Of a stretch of DNA of 64,000 nucleotides, positions 33,844 through 42,336 are shown piece by piece. How positions within the stretch are numbered: the first letter of the stretch is position 1; each line of letters starts with the position of its first letter. The DNA comes from an uncultured bacterium (lineage in GTDB: Bacteria; Bacillota; Clostridia; Lachnospirales; Lachnospiraceae): positions 1-64,000 of the forward strand of contig CANSLJ010000017.1 in assembly GCA_947647735.1 (NCBI GenBank), written 5' to 3'. Position numbers and translations under genes: made by a program. Below the pieces are notes generated by a model. It was not told the DNA's origin, did no database searches, and saw only the letters and a list, made by a program, of their open reading frames with translations.

Positions 33844-35370
33844 CACAAACTCACCGGGCTTCATTCCTGTCATTTCCTTAAATACCTTGAAAAAATAATT
33901 ATAATTACGAAAGCCCGCCTGTTCCACAATTTCCTTCATCGGCAGCTCTCCCCGGATCAACAGGCTTTTCGCTCGCCTCACACGCTGTTCATTCAGATAC
34001 TCCACGAACCGCATACCAGTTTCCTGCTTAAACGCCCGGCTTAAATGAGTATAACTGCTCTCCAGTTGTGCCGCACAGATTTCCAGCGAAATATCCTCCC
34101 GGTAATTTTTTCCGACAAACTCTATCACCTGATTTACCAACGGAGAATACCGGTACCGTTCCTTTTCTGCCGCTATTCTCTCTCGATTCATAAAGTCCAT
34201 AATATCCTCACGAAGCATCTCAAAAATTTCATACCCCTTGATACGATCCAGAAGTTTTTCACACTCCGATTCCTTCTCAGGATGCAGAAGCCTCATCATC
34301 TCCAGACAGTTATCCATCACCTTTTTCTGAGGCATCCGCTCCTGTTCCATAAAATCAAAAAACTCATTCAGCGTAGACAACTCTACCACACCTTGATTTT
34401 TCTGTTCAAACTCCATCTGTTTCCAGAGGCTTGCCGGGATTTCCCCGGTTCCATAATGCATTTTCTTCATGATCGGCGAGGAAAGCAGCCTGTTTCCTCC
34501 CAGATACAACTTATCCTCCAGAATATCATCCATCTCATCTGCTTCCATCAGTGCCTTTTCCAGCCCTGTATGTACAATGCCCATACCAATCGTACAGGTC
34601 AAATCCAGAATCCGTATGATCTGTTTCTGCAGCCTTGTCACAAGCTTTTTCATAATATTCATCATATATAAAGTGCTTTTGACTTCCTGAAAGCACAACA
34701 GCACAAGTAAATGAAACTTTTTTGTCTGACAGATGATAAATGGATATTCCGTTCCGAGAATCTGTGACAGGATATCTATGATCGTACTGCATACATCTTT
34801 TCGAAATTCCTCCGGATTCATCCGTTCTGAAAACCGATAGTCTGGCGAGATTACCAAAGATGCATAATTTCCACCGCCGAATTGTATCTTCTGATCCTGA
34901 ATCAGCTTTTCTATTCCCTCTTTTGTAAACTCTCCCTTATCATAAATGCAGTATCCAGTCCTGCGACAGACGGCCCGCTCCTGAGGCTCAATATGATATT
35001 TCTCCCGAACCTGTTCCAGCACCTGCAAGAGACTTTCCTTTGTCAGTTCATGCTTCAACAAATAGTTTGCCGCACCGTTCACAAGACTCCCCCTGACATA
35101 ATCAAAGTTATCAAAACCGCTTATCACAATGACAGGAAGATACTCATGTATGACATGAATGATCCGCAGAAGATCCACCCCATTCATCTCAGGCATCTGC
35201 ATATCGCAGAGCAGAATGTCAATCTCATTATAACGGAGCCAGTTCACCGCTGATTTTCCATCCGCAAAATCAGCCGCCACCTCATACTGCTCATTATCCT
35301 GTATCAGCTTTTTGATCATATTCCTGCTCAGCAGCTCATCATCGATAATCGCCAGTTTGATCTTTTCCAT
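33832..35370 (-). CDS. Response regulator with AraC-type DNA-binding domain (YesN family)
   Basis: The transcriptional output of the two-component system. The 512-residue protein has an N-terminal receiver domain (about 1-120) with IIDDELLSRN, the phospho-acceptor Asp in DILLCDMQMPEMNG (about residue 56) and IVISGFDNFDYV. A 270-residue middle region and a C-terminal double helix-turn-helix follow (about 410-512, ISLEICAAQLESSYTHLSRAFKQE and AGFRNYNYFFKVFKEMTG). It follows the kinase gene by 60 bases. Its likely DNA targets are the three direct-repeat sites at 30141, 33814 and 37241; the first lies before the binding-protein gene, the others before the permeases and the kinase itself. Confidence 0.95.
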   Translation of the reverse strand: MEKIKLAIIDDELLSRNMIKKLIQDNEQYEVAADFADGKSAVNWLRYNEIDILLCDMQMPEMNGVDLLRIIHVIHEYLPVIVISGFDNFDYVRGSLVNGAANYLLKHELTKESLLQVLEQVREKYHIEPQERAVCRRTGYCIYDKGEFTKEGIEKLIQDQKIQFGGGNYASLVISPDYRFSERMNPEEFRKDVCSTIIDILSQILGTEYPFIICQTKKFHLLVLLCFQEVKSTLYMMNIMKKLVTRLQKQIIRILDLTCTIGMGIVHTGLEKALMEADEMDDILEDKLYLGGNRLLSSPIMKKMHYGTGEIPASLWKQMEFEQKNQGVVELSTLNEFFDFMEQERMPQKKVMDNCLEMMRLLHPEKESECEKLLDRIKGYEIFEMLREDIMDFMNRERIAAEKERYRYSPLVNQVIEFVGKNYREDISLEICAAQLESSYTHLSRAFKQETGMRFVEYLNEQRVRRAKSLLIRGELPMKEIVEQAGFRNYNYFFKVFKEMTGMKPGEFVAKI

Positions 35371-35429
35371 TTCATACCACCTTACTTCTTTTTATCATCA
35401 TCCAGTTTACACCGTACGGATATCACGCT

Positions 35430-37157
35430 TTACAACCGAGTATCCTCTTCCTTTATCACTGGCAGAGCAAAAATCGCCCTTGTAAATTCTCCCACCTTAC
35501 TCTCATAACGCAATCCATACTCTTCCCCGAAAAACAGACGTATTCTCTCCATGACATTGGGTATGCCAATACCGTTAAAGTGTTTCTGTCTCTCCGTTTT
35601 TTCCCGTGAAAGCCGCCTGATCTGTTCCTCTGTCATCCCATTTCCGTTATCCTCAATCGTCAGAATCAGCTTTCCGCCTTCCAGATAAGAGCGAATCATG
35701 ATTTTTTCCTGTTTGGAAAGACTTCCCGCCAGCCCGTGATTAATAGCATTCTCCAAAATCGGCTGCAGAATAAATCGAAGTACCAGAAGGTTCTCGGTCT
35801 CCGGGGCTATCTCCTTTTCCACCTCGCAGTCATAACTGCCACTGTATTCCACAATCTTCAGATAATTCTCCACATAGATAAGCTCATTTTTCAGAAGGAT
35901 CATATCCTCCTCCTGATGCATCACATTCTGGAGCATAGAATTTAAAGACTGTACCAGCGGCACAATATTATCCGCATGCTGCATTTTTGCCATCCATGTC
36001 ACATTGTTTAAAATATTAGAAACAAAATGCGGATTGATCTGCGCCTCTAAAAAGGATATCTCCACAAGCCTCTTTTCTTTTTCTTCCTCAGCAACCTTTT
36101 TCATCAACATATCGATGCGGGATACCATGTGATTAAACGTCTCCCCCATCTGCGCAACCTCATCTTTTCCCTGCACCTCATACACCACATCCAGATTTCC
36201 CGCAGATACCTGATACATACTGTCCCTCAGGTTTGTGATCTCTGAAGTGATCTTTGAAATCAGAAAAGCAGTCACAAGCACTGCCGCCACAAAAATAACA
36301 ACCATCAAAATGCCCGTTGCAAAAGTTGTATGCTGCAGGCTCTCCAGATAAAAATCCGCTGGAAGCGCCATCGTAAAGGTCCAGCCGATATCAGATGCCT
36401 CAAACTTATTATACACAAACCCCTTTTCAGTCCTCCCCATATCGATCAGTTCTTCCCCACAATTGGAAAAAATAATTGACTGATTCCGATTTACCACCTG
36501 AAAGTAACTCCCCTCCGGAAGATTCGCCGCAAAGATCTGTTCTATCACACCATAATCAAAATACAGTACTGCGTACCCGATCACATTTCTTTTCCGGTCC
36601 AGAATCCCCCTGACCGCCGGCACTACATAATCACTGGAAATCGTGGATTTACTTGCCTCCGCGTGGATTGGGTCCATCATAACCATCTTTGTCTTCAGTT
36701 CTTCCTGGTCCAGCTTACATATCTGATCATAAAGCTCATGCTGGTTCTGTGCCAAATGAAAAGTGTCAAAAATGCAGTCCTCATCCACCACGATCGTGAT
36801 ACCTACGATATAATACTTGTGCCCGTTCATGCTGGCAATATATTCGTCGATAACCCTCTTGTTTTCCAAGTACTCTAAATTCCACTGCCCATCAGGCCGC
36901 CTCTCTAACCCGTTCAGTTTTTTTACCGGATTAATAATATTCTTCTCATTTAATGACAGCATTGTCAGCATATAAGCCGTATCCGTCAGCATATAATCAA
37001 AAGCATGGTACGCGTCCCGCATCGTGCTTTCTGAAATATCCGTCAGATACCTATCCGTCATCTGACTGCTCGTATGATACCAGACCCCCGTAGTCAAAAT
37101 CCCGACAGCCGCCACGACCGCCAACACCACCAGAATCATCCGGTCCCTTATCTTCAT
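35430..37157 (-). CDS. Sensor histidine kinase (YesM family) with extracellular Cache-like domain
   Basis: It senses an extracellular cue, probably the sugar or its binding protein, and phosphorylates the adjacent YesN regulator. The 575-residue protein has transmembrane helix 1 (about 8-28), an extracellular region (about 30-275), transmembrane helix 2 (about 278-300) and a HAMP domain. The HisKA_7TM/His_kinase block has the phospho-acceptor in EAQINPHFVSNILNNVTWM, and the ATPase domain has QPILENAINHGL and EDNGNGM. The start at ATG 37157 has GGGGG six bases upstream; the open frame extends 24 codons without an SD. The promoter region holds the third direct-repeat site, so the system is likely self-activating. 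Confidence 0.95.
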   Translation of the reverse strand: MKIRDRMILVVLAVVAAVGILTTGVWYHTSSQMTDRYLTDISESTMRDAYHAFDYMLTDTAYMLTMLSLNEKNIINPVKKLNGLERRPDGQWNLEYLENKRVIDEYIASMNGHKYYIVGITIVVDEDCIFDTFHLAQNQHELYDQICKLDQEELKTKMVMMDPIHAEASKSTISSDYVVPAVRGILDRKRNVIGYAVLYFDYGVIEQIFAANLPEGSYFQVVNRNQSIIFSNCGEELIDMGRTEKGFVYNKFEASDIGWTFTMALPADFYLESLQHTTFATGILMVVIFVAAVLVTAFLISKITSEITNLRDSMYQVSAGNLDVVYEVQGKDEVAQMGETFNHMVSRIDMLMKKVAEEEKEKRLVEISFLEAQINPHFVSNILNNVTWMAKMQHADNIVPLVQSLNSMLQNVMHQEEDMILLKNELIYVENYLKIVEYSGSYDCEVEKEIAPETENLLVLRFILQPILENAINHGLAGSLSKQEKIMIRSYLEGGKLILTIEDNGNGMTEEQIRRLSREKTERQKHFNGIGIPNVMERIRLFFGEEYGLRYESKVGEFTRAIFALPVIKEEDTRL

Positions 37158-37240
37158 CTCAATCCCCCTATTATGTAAAATATATACTTTTCCACCATCA
37201 TACTTTAAAGTATAACATCCCAAAAGCAATTATTTTATAT

Positions 37241-37270
37241 ATATTTTTGAGTTATACTCCATTTTTTTGC
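37241..37270 (-). promoter_or_regulatory. Putative YesN operator upstream of the sensor kinase gene
   Basis: On the minus strand GCAAAAAAAT, ten bases GGAGTATAAC, then TCAAAAATAT, with halves exactly 20 bp apart. TATACT (37214-37209) begins 36 bp after the proximal half. A palindrome ATACTTTAAAGTAT (37200-37213) overlaps that hexamer. It indicates autoregulation of the two-component system. Confidence 0.62.
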
Positions 37271-37272
37271 GC

Positions 37273-37301
37273 TTGCACCTTTTCTCCATTTCCTGTATAT
37301 T
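37273..37301 (+). promoter_or_regulatory. Sigma-A type promoter of the 88-residue ORF
   Basis: TTGCAC (37273-37278), a 17-base spacer and TATATT (37296-37301), 39 bases before the ATG at 37340. It is divergent from, and abuts, the YesN-type site of the kinase gene, so YesN binding could affect it. Confidence 0.6.
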
Positions 37302-37339
37302 AATCTATAAACTCAAACGAAAGAAAGGATACCGCCGTC

Positions 37340-37606
37340 ATGTTCAGACTATGGGGAAAAATTTTTCAGGATAATCACATGCTCAGGGACACCGTTATTG
37401 AAAACGATATCTCAGATACCAGAACGCATAAAATATTTTCTGCGCTAGAAGAAATCTGCTACAGATTTGATCTCGGAAAACCCATCTGGCTTGATACCAA
37501 TATAACTGAATTGAGACGTCATAAAAAGACACGGTTTTCCCAGGATAATTTTGTAGAATCCATTGATTTTGACTATTTGGAAATCCATATTATTGAAGAA
37601 GATTAA
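37340..37606 (+). CDS. Small hypothetical protein (88 residues)
   Basis: A soluble acidic protein with no signal peptide or metal motif, beginning MFRLWGKIFQDNHMLRDTVI. It reads as alpha/beta with a basic patch (ELRRHKKTRFSQ) and an acidic end. AAAGGA lies about 11 bases before the ATG, a sigma-A-like promoter precedes it and a terminator follows (37647-37680), so it is a complete single-gene unit. I do not recognise the family. It is flanked by sugar-metabolism genes on the other strand. Confidence 0.7.
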   Translation: MFRLWGKIFQDNHMLRDTVIENDISDTRTHKIFSALEEICYRFDLGKPIWLDTNITELRRHKKTRFSQDNFVESIDFDYLEIHIIEED

Positions 37607-37646
37607 ACCGAAATCTTCCTCCTCAAACTGTCAAATACACAGACGT

Positions 37647-37680
37647 AAAAAGTGCCCACCTCACGATGGACACTTTCTTT
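37647..37680. terminator. Bidirectional terminator between the small ORF and galE
   Basis: AAAGTG-C-CCA and TGG-A-CACTTT stems around a short loop, with A-run before and TTTCTTTATT after. It serves the plus-strand 88-residue ORF and the minus-strand galE operon. Confidence 0.75.
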
Positions 37681-37693
37681 ATTATATGTTACA

Positions 37694-38710
37694 TTAATCT
37701 TCATATCCGTTCGGATTATTGCTCTGCCATCTCCAGGAATCCTCGCACATCTCCCTGATTCCTCTCTCGGCAACCCAGCCCAGCTCCTTCTCTGCCTTCG
37801 CCGCATCTGAATAGCAGGTCGCGATATCACCGGCACGCCGGGGCTTGATCTGGTAAGGGATCTTTACGCCGTTTGCCTCCTCAAAGTTTTTCACGATATC
37901 CAGCACGGAATAACCCTGCCCTGTTCCAAGATTGTAAATGCAGAGGCCTGCCTTCTCCTCAATCTTTTTCAGCGCTTTCACATGACCGATCGCCAGGTCC
38001 ACCACATGGATATAATCCCTTACGCCCGTACCGTCCGGCGTATCATAGTCATTTCCGAAAACACCCAGCTCTTTTAACTTACCGACCGCCACCTGTGTCA
38101 CATAGGGCATCAGATTATTCGGAATGCCGTTCGGATTCTCGCCGATCGTTCCGCTCTTATGGGCGCCGATCGGATTAAAGTAACGGAGCAAGATCACATT
38201 CCACTCCGGATCCGCCTTCTGCATATCTGTCAAGATCTGTTCCAGCATGGACTTTGTCCAGCCGTATGGATTCGTGCACTGTCCCTTCGGGCACTCCTCT
38301 GTGATCGGTACAAAAGCGGGATCACCATAAACCGTTGCGGAGGAAGAAAAGATGATATTCTTGCAGTTATGCTTTCTCATCACATCCACCAGCGTCAATG
38401 TCCCCGCTATATTATTCTGGTAGTATTCCCAGGGCTTCTGCACGGACTCGCCTACCGCCTTTAACCCTGCAAAATGAATGCAGGAATCCAGCTCCTCCTT
38501 CTCAAAGATCTCTTCCAGCGCCGCCCTGTCCTGAATATCCGCCTTATAAAACGTCACCGGTTTTCCGGTAATAGCTTCCACCCTCTTCAAAGACTTCTCA
38601 CTGGAATTTGCCAGATTATCCACTACCACCACGTCATAACCCGCATTCTGTAATTCCACCACTGTATGGCTGCCGATATAGCCGGCACCGCCTGTCACTA
38701 AAATAGCCAT
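37694..38710 (-). CDS. galE: UDP-glucose 4-epimerase
   Basis: It interconverts UDP-glucose and UDP-galactose in the Leloir pathway. The 338-residue SDR protein begins [20 protein letters not shown] (NAD motif) and has the catalytic Ser/Tyr/Lys region [12 protein letters not shown] and [12 protein letters not shown]. The start at ATG 38710 has AGGAGG eight bases upstream. It is the last gene of an operon with a UTP-sugar-phosphate uridylyltransferase and an Hpt protein; the two enzymes supply UDP-hexoses for glycan synthesis or galactose use. Confidence 0.96.
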   Translation of the reverse strand: MAILVTGGAGYIGSHTVVELQNAGYDVVVVDNLANSSEKSLKRVEAITGKPVTFYKADIQDRAALEEIFEKEELDSCIHFAGLKAVGESVQKPWEYYQNNIAGTLTLVDVMRKHNCKNIIFSSSATVYGDPAFVPITEECPKGQCTNPYGWTKSMLEQILTDMQKADPEWNVILLRYFNPIGAHKSGTIGENPNGIPNNLMPYVTQVAVGKLKELGVFGNDYDTPDGTGVRDYIHVVDLAIGHVKALKKIEEKAGLCIYNLGTGQGYSVLDIVKNFEEANGVKIPYQIKPRRAGDIATCYSDAAKAEKELGWVAERGIREMCEDSWRWQSNNPNGYED

Positions 38711-38739
38711 CCTTTCGTCCTCCTGACTCATCATTTATT

Positions 38740-39966
38740 TTACAGCTCTATCCCGTTCTCCCGGCAGAGTTCCCTCGCCGTCTCCACAGAATCTATTCCG
38801 GTCATATTTTTGATCGGCGCAAATTCATAGTGCCGGTCCACCTCGTAAGGCAGACAGCTGTCCATCATATGAACCATATCCAGCACCAGTGTTTCATATT
38901 TATATCCATTCGGTTTCTCCGGTTTTATAAAATTACCATCATCATCCATGTAGGGAATCTTCTTTTCCACGATATGAAGCGGCAGTTTTTTAGAAACGGT
39001 ATCCTCCAGCACCTTTACCTGAAACAGATAATTCAGGATCGCGCCGAAATAATAAGCCGGATCACCCTTTTCATCTTTCGCATTCATCAACTCATCTGTC
39101 AGATCATAGTATTCCACAATGGAAGGCCTTCCGTCTTCCAGACAGATCACGCCGACCTTCTCATCCGGCGCGTTTTTCTTTACTACCTTAGCCCCGGAAG
39201 AACAGCCCCTCGCTATCGTAGCACCGATAAAGCAAGGATCAGCCATTCTCTGCAACACATTATCCACCGCAAATACATTCAGCCATTCGATGCCATTGTT
39301 CTTGACGATCTCCATGATCCCGCCGTTCGCCATCGAGGAAAACCAGCCGCCGTTTCCATTGGGTGAATTGGCGATCTTGTCCTTCCCCTCCATATACACC
39401 TTGCCGGTATAATCTGAAGCAGGCGCCATCTCCTGCCGGAAAAAATGAATATAGCCGGGATTGTATCCGAAATAATCATGTTCCGCCAGAAACGATACTG
39501 TTCTCTCATGGTTCTTATCGCTGGTCATAATAAATAAATGCACCCACGCGCAGGCTTTCTCCACCACTTCACGCAGGTTGGAGATGATACGCTCAAAAAT
39601 ATAGACCGGCTTTGTCAGCCCGATATCATACATGCCCTTCGGCTCATCCGAACCAAGCCTCGTTCCCATGCCGCCGGCAAGCAGGACTGCTCCTACCTGT
39701 CCCTGCCTGATCGCACGGCAGCCCAGTTCCTCATACCACGCCCTCCCCCGCTCTATCTCGGAGATCTCCATTGCTTTAAGGGGAGTGATCTCCCCCTTTT
39801 TCATCAACTCTTCCCGCTTCTCCAGATAAGAAAGCACCGAAAAATCCGTCAGTTCAATATCCTTCAGCAGATTCTTCTGTTGTATTTCCGTCAGGGAATC
39901 GAAGTGCGCCAGTACATGGAGCTGTCCTGCCGCCTCCAGTTTTTTATATGCATCCTGATAAATCAT
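38740..39966 (-). CDS. UTP--sugar-1-phosphate uridylyltransferase (UDPGP family)
   Basis: It makes a UDP-sugar from UTP and a hexose or HexNAc 1-phosphate. The 408-residue protein is of the eukaryote-like UDPGP/UAP1 family, not GalU. The nucleotide motif GAVLLAGGMGTRLGSDEPKG (near residue 92) and PNGNGGWFSSM (near 198) are clear. Whether glucose-1-P, galactose-1-P or GlcNAc-1-P is used cannot be told, although the neighbouring galE points to glucose or galactose. The start codon overlaps the stop of the Hpt gene (ATGA), so translation is coupled. Confidence 0.88.
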   Translation of the reverse strand: MIYQDAYKKLEAAGQLHVLAHFDSLTEIQQKNLLKDIELTDFSVLSYLEKREELMKKGEITPLKAMEISEIERGRAWYEELGCRAIRQGQVGAVLLAGGMGTRLGSDEPKGMYDIGLTKPVYIFERIISNLREVVEKACAWVHLFIMTSDKNHERTVSFLAEHDYFGYNPGYIHFFRQEMAPASDYTGKVYMEGKDKIANSPNGNGGWFSSMANGGIMEIVKNNGIEWLNVFAVDNVLQRMADPCFIGATIARGCSSGAKVVKKNAPDEKVGVICLEDGRPSIVEYYDLTDELMNAKDEKGDPAYYFGAILNYLFQVKVLEDTVSKKLPLHIVEKKIPYMDDDGNFIKPEKPNGYKYETLVLDMVHMMDSCLPYEVDRHYEFAPIKNMTGIDSVETARELCRENGIEL

Positions 39967-40325
39967 GTCCCGTATACCCCTTTGATCGCTCCAAGCGCAT
40001 TCTCATAAGCCTGTGTTACTTGAGGCATCATTGCTGCTCCCGCCTCAAAGTCTTTTCCGCGAAAATGATCCGTCTGTTCACTGACCAGCTTCTGGAGCAC
40101 CCCGAGCGCAAGGTTTCCGCTGATTCCCTTTAAGGTGTGAGATTCTGCAAAAGCCTTGTCGCAGTCTTTTTCCTCTATCGCTTTTACCAGATTCGCATAA
40201 CTTGGATCCGTCTCAAATTTTTTCAAAAAACGTTCCATCAGCTTTTCATTGTTCATAAATCGCTGCATCGCTTCATTCACATTAACGCCGCCGTCTTCTA
40301 AGACCTGTTTCTCCTCTGCCGTCAT
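39963..40325 (-). CDS. Histidine phosphotransfer (Hpt) domain protein
   Basis: A 120-residue all-helical protein with the Hpt active-site motif FAESHTLKGISGNLALGVLQ (phospho-acceptor His near residue 79). Such proteins relay phosphate between hybrid kinases and regulators. There is no kinase or receiver gene nearby. It is instead the first gene of the nucleotide-sugar operon, with a four-base overlap to the uridylyltransferase. AGGAGG precedes the ATG. The partner is unknown. Confidence 0.88.
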   Translation of the reverse strand: MTAEEKQVLEDGGVNVNEAMQRFMNNEKLMERFLKKFETDPSYANLVKAIEEKDCDKAFAESHTLKGISGNLALGVLQKLVSEQTDHFRGKDFEAGAAMMPQVTQAYENALGAIKGVYGT

Positions 40326-40429
40326 AACTGCCTCCTGTTTTTCTTTTTCTATACTTTATTATCATCATTTTCTGCTTTTTTTCATCATAACATAATTTTC
40401 CATCTATGAAAATAACATTTTTTCTCAGA

Positions 40430-40457
40430 CATATTTTCCCGCCTGAAAACACATACT
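40430..40457 (+). promoter_or_regulatory. Possible sporulation (sigma-E/K-like) promoter of the CotF-like pair
   Basis: CATATT (40430-40435), a 16-base spacer and CATACT (40452-40457) resemble sigma-E (TCATATT / CATACA) or sigma-K boxes, although the spacer is one or two bases long. It lies 57 bases upstream of the first CotF-like gene and fits its expected mother-cell expression. A palindrome GATATCCGGATATC (40468-40481) follows. Confidence 0.35.
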
Positions 40458-40513
40458 GAAAACAGCAGATATCCGGATATCCGCCATAAAGAAGTACAAC
40501 AGGAGGTGTGAAA

Positions 40514-40699
40514 ATGGCAAATTTATCAGAATTGGAACTTCAGAATCTGAGACACCTGATCGGTGGCTATGATACAACACAGTGTAAGATGCAGGACTAT
40601 GCTTCCAATACACAGGATCCACAGCTTCGGCAGTTCTTTGAACAGGGCGCAAAAGGTGCACAGCAGAACAAAGAACAGCTCATGCAGTTTTTAAGTTAG
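40514..40699 (+). CDS. CotF-like spore coat protein (61 residues)
   Basis: A small helical protein beginning MANLSELELQNLRHLIGGYD, with Gln/Asn-rich helices (DPQLRQFFEQGAKGAQQNKE) as in half of the CotF fold. The start at ATG 40514 has AGGAGG seven bases upstream; the GTG at 40508 is inside the SD region. It forms a pair with the next gene, 23 bases on. CotF-family proteins are deposited on the spore surface in Bacilli and Clostridia, so the host probably sporulates. Confidence 0.75.
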   Translation: MANLSELELQNLRHLIGGYDTTQCKMQDYASNTQDPQLRQFFEQGAKGAQQNKEQLMQFLS

Positions 40700-40722
40700 C
40701 ATATTTATAAAGGAGGTGCCCT

Positions 40723-40980
40723 ATGCAGGACAAGACAATGGTAAACGATACCCTTGCAGGTATCAATGGCGAACTTGTACGTTTCGGAGAAATGATTCCC
40801 CAGACAGAAAACAAAGAACTGAAACAGACGCTGAAACAGTTCAGAAACGCCTGTGAACAGTCACAGGAAGAGCTGTATCAGTTAGCCCGCGAACGTTCTT
40901 ACTACGTACCCGCTGCAAAAGCAGACGCAGAAGAGGTAAAACATGTACGCAGTCTCTTCTGTGGCTGTGGCATGAAATAA
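40723..40980 (+). CDS. CotF-like spore coat protein (85 residues)
   Basis: A second short helical protein, MQDKTMVNDTLAGINGELVR, with a typical helix pair (ELKQTLKQFRNACEQSQEEL) and the C-terminal YYVPAAKAD segment common in CotF-like proteins. It ends with a Cys-rich tail, FCGCGMK, that could allow disulfide crosslinking in the coat. AGGAGG lies seven bases upstream. It is co-transcribed with the 61-residue paralogue. Confidence 0.8.
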   Translation: MQDKTMVNDTLAGINGELVRFGEMIPQTENKELKQTLKQFRNACEQSQEELYQLARERSYYVPAAKADAEEVKHVRSLFCGCGMK

Positions 40981-41025
40981 ACTTTTCAAGTTTATACTCA
41001 ATTAATAATCATCACGAATATTTCG

Positions 41026-41062
41026 AGAGGCACACGCTCCAGAACATAACGTGTGCCTCTTT
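41026..41062. terminator. Hairpin between CotF-like genes and the alcohol dehydrogenase gene
   Basis: AGAGGCACACG pairs perfectly with CGTGTGCCTCT across a 13-base loop. Only TTT follows on the plus strand and there is no T-run on the minus strand, so termination may be inefficient; the placement between convergent genes still fits. Confidence 0.6.
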
Positions 41063-41083
41063 GAAATGAGCTTATACCCTCTT

Positions 41084-42259
41084 TTAGATCATCAAACGAT
41101 AAATTGCTTTTACATCTTCCTCCCCAAGTGATACAAAACCACCGATGGAACCATTTCTGCCATTTCCGTAGCAGGCAGTATGTGCCATTTTCTCAATATC
41201 TTCTTCCCTTGCGCCAAGTTCTGCAAAATTTCCCGGCATACCTATCGATTTCAAGAACCGCCTCAGCGCCTCTATACCGGCTTTTGCCGTTCTTTCAGGA
41301 TCTGCAAAATCCATCGGACAGCCCCATACACGGGATGCAAGCTGTGCAAATCGCATCACATCATGATGCAGATTATAAGTCATCCAGGCCGGGAACACTA
41401 CCGCCAGCCCCGCTCCATGAGCACAGTCATATACTGCGGAAAGTTCATGCTCCATATCGTGGCTCGCCCAATCCTGCACACGCCCTACACCACAGCAGTC
41501 ATTGTGCGCCATCATACCTGCCCACATGATATTCGCCCTCGCCTGATAATCATCCGGATCTGCTATCACTTTCGGCGCTTCATGAATCATCGTAGACAGC
41601 AATCCCTCAATCACCCTGTCCGTCACCTCTACATCCTTTGTATTAGTGAAATACCGCTCGAATAAATGTGCCATGATATCCGTCACACCGCATGCCGTCT
41701 GGTAAGCGGGCAGCGTCTGTGTCAACGCCGGATTTAAAATGGAGAAAGAAGGACGTAATGCCTCACCATGACCCCCCCGTTTCAGCATTCCATCTTCCTT
41801 CGTAATCACAGAATCCGGGCTTCCCTCACTGCCTGCCGCCGCAATCGTCAATACTGTACCAATGGGAAGTGCTCTTTCCACTGCCTTTCCCTGATAAAAA
41901 TCCCAAAAATCTCCATCATATACGCTTCCCGCCGCAATCGCCTTGGAGGAATCAATGGTACTCCCTCCTCCTACTGCCAGCACAAAATCCACTTTTTCCT
42001 TTCGGCAGAGCTCTATTCCCTCATATACAAGACCGCTTCTCGGATTGGGTTTTACACCGCCAAGCTCCACATAGGAAATGCCTTCTGCTTCCAGCGATGC
42101 CTTCACGCGCCCAAGAAGACCTGAACGCACTACACTGCCGCCGCCATAATGAATCAGCACCCTGCTGCCACCAAAGCGTTTTACATATTTTCCTGTGTTG
42201 TTTTCTTCCTCCTTTCCGAATACAAAATAAGTCGGACTGTAAAAGGTAAAGTTTTCCAT
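41084..42259 (-). CDS. Iron-containing alcohol dehydrogenase (butanol-dehydrogenase-like)
   Basis: The 391-residue protein belongs to the group III metal-dependent alcohol dehydrogenases. The NAD(P) motif VLAVGGGSTIDSSKAIAAG is near residue 95. Metal ligands are seen in GVTDIMAHLFERYF (Asp and His) and in HDMEHELSAVYDCAHGAGLAVVFP (two His). BdhA/YqhD-like enzymes reduce aldehydes, often with NADPH. It is the last gene of the kinase-oxidoreductase-dehydrogenase cluster (78-base gap after the Gfo/Idh gene) and may reduce an aldehyde or ketose made by that pathway, or act in fermentation. Confidence 0.92.
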   Translation of the reverse strand: MENFTFYSPTYFVFGKEEENNTGKYVKRFGGSRVLIHYGGGSVVRSGLLGRVKASLEAEGISYVELGGVKPNPRSGLVYEGIELCRKEKVDFVLAVGGGSTIDSSKAIAAGSVYDGDFWDFYQGKAVERALPIGTVLTIAAAGSEGSPDSVITKEDGMLKRGGHGEALRPSFSILNPALTQTLPAYQTACGVTDIMAHLFERYFTNTKDVEVTDRVIEGLLSTMIHEAPKVIADPDDYQARANIMWAGMMAHNDCCGVGRVQDWASHDMEHELSAVYDCAHGAGLAVVFPAWMTYNLHHDVMRFAQLASRVWGCPMDFADPERTAKAGIEALRRFLKSIGMPGNFAELGAREEDIEKMAHTACYGNGRNGSIGGFVSLGEEDVKAIYRLMI

Positions 42260-42336
42260 GTTATATCCTCTCTTTCAATTTTTTTGACTTTGTTTCTACT
42301 CTTTTCCTCTATCTCAATTTTTATCATGAATCTTTT

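Noticed and set aside
40468..40481. Palindrome GATATCCGGATATC as an operator
   Set aside because: It lies downstream of the proposed CotF promoter, is a single copy and has no linked regulator; kept only as a note in the promoter entry.
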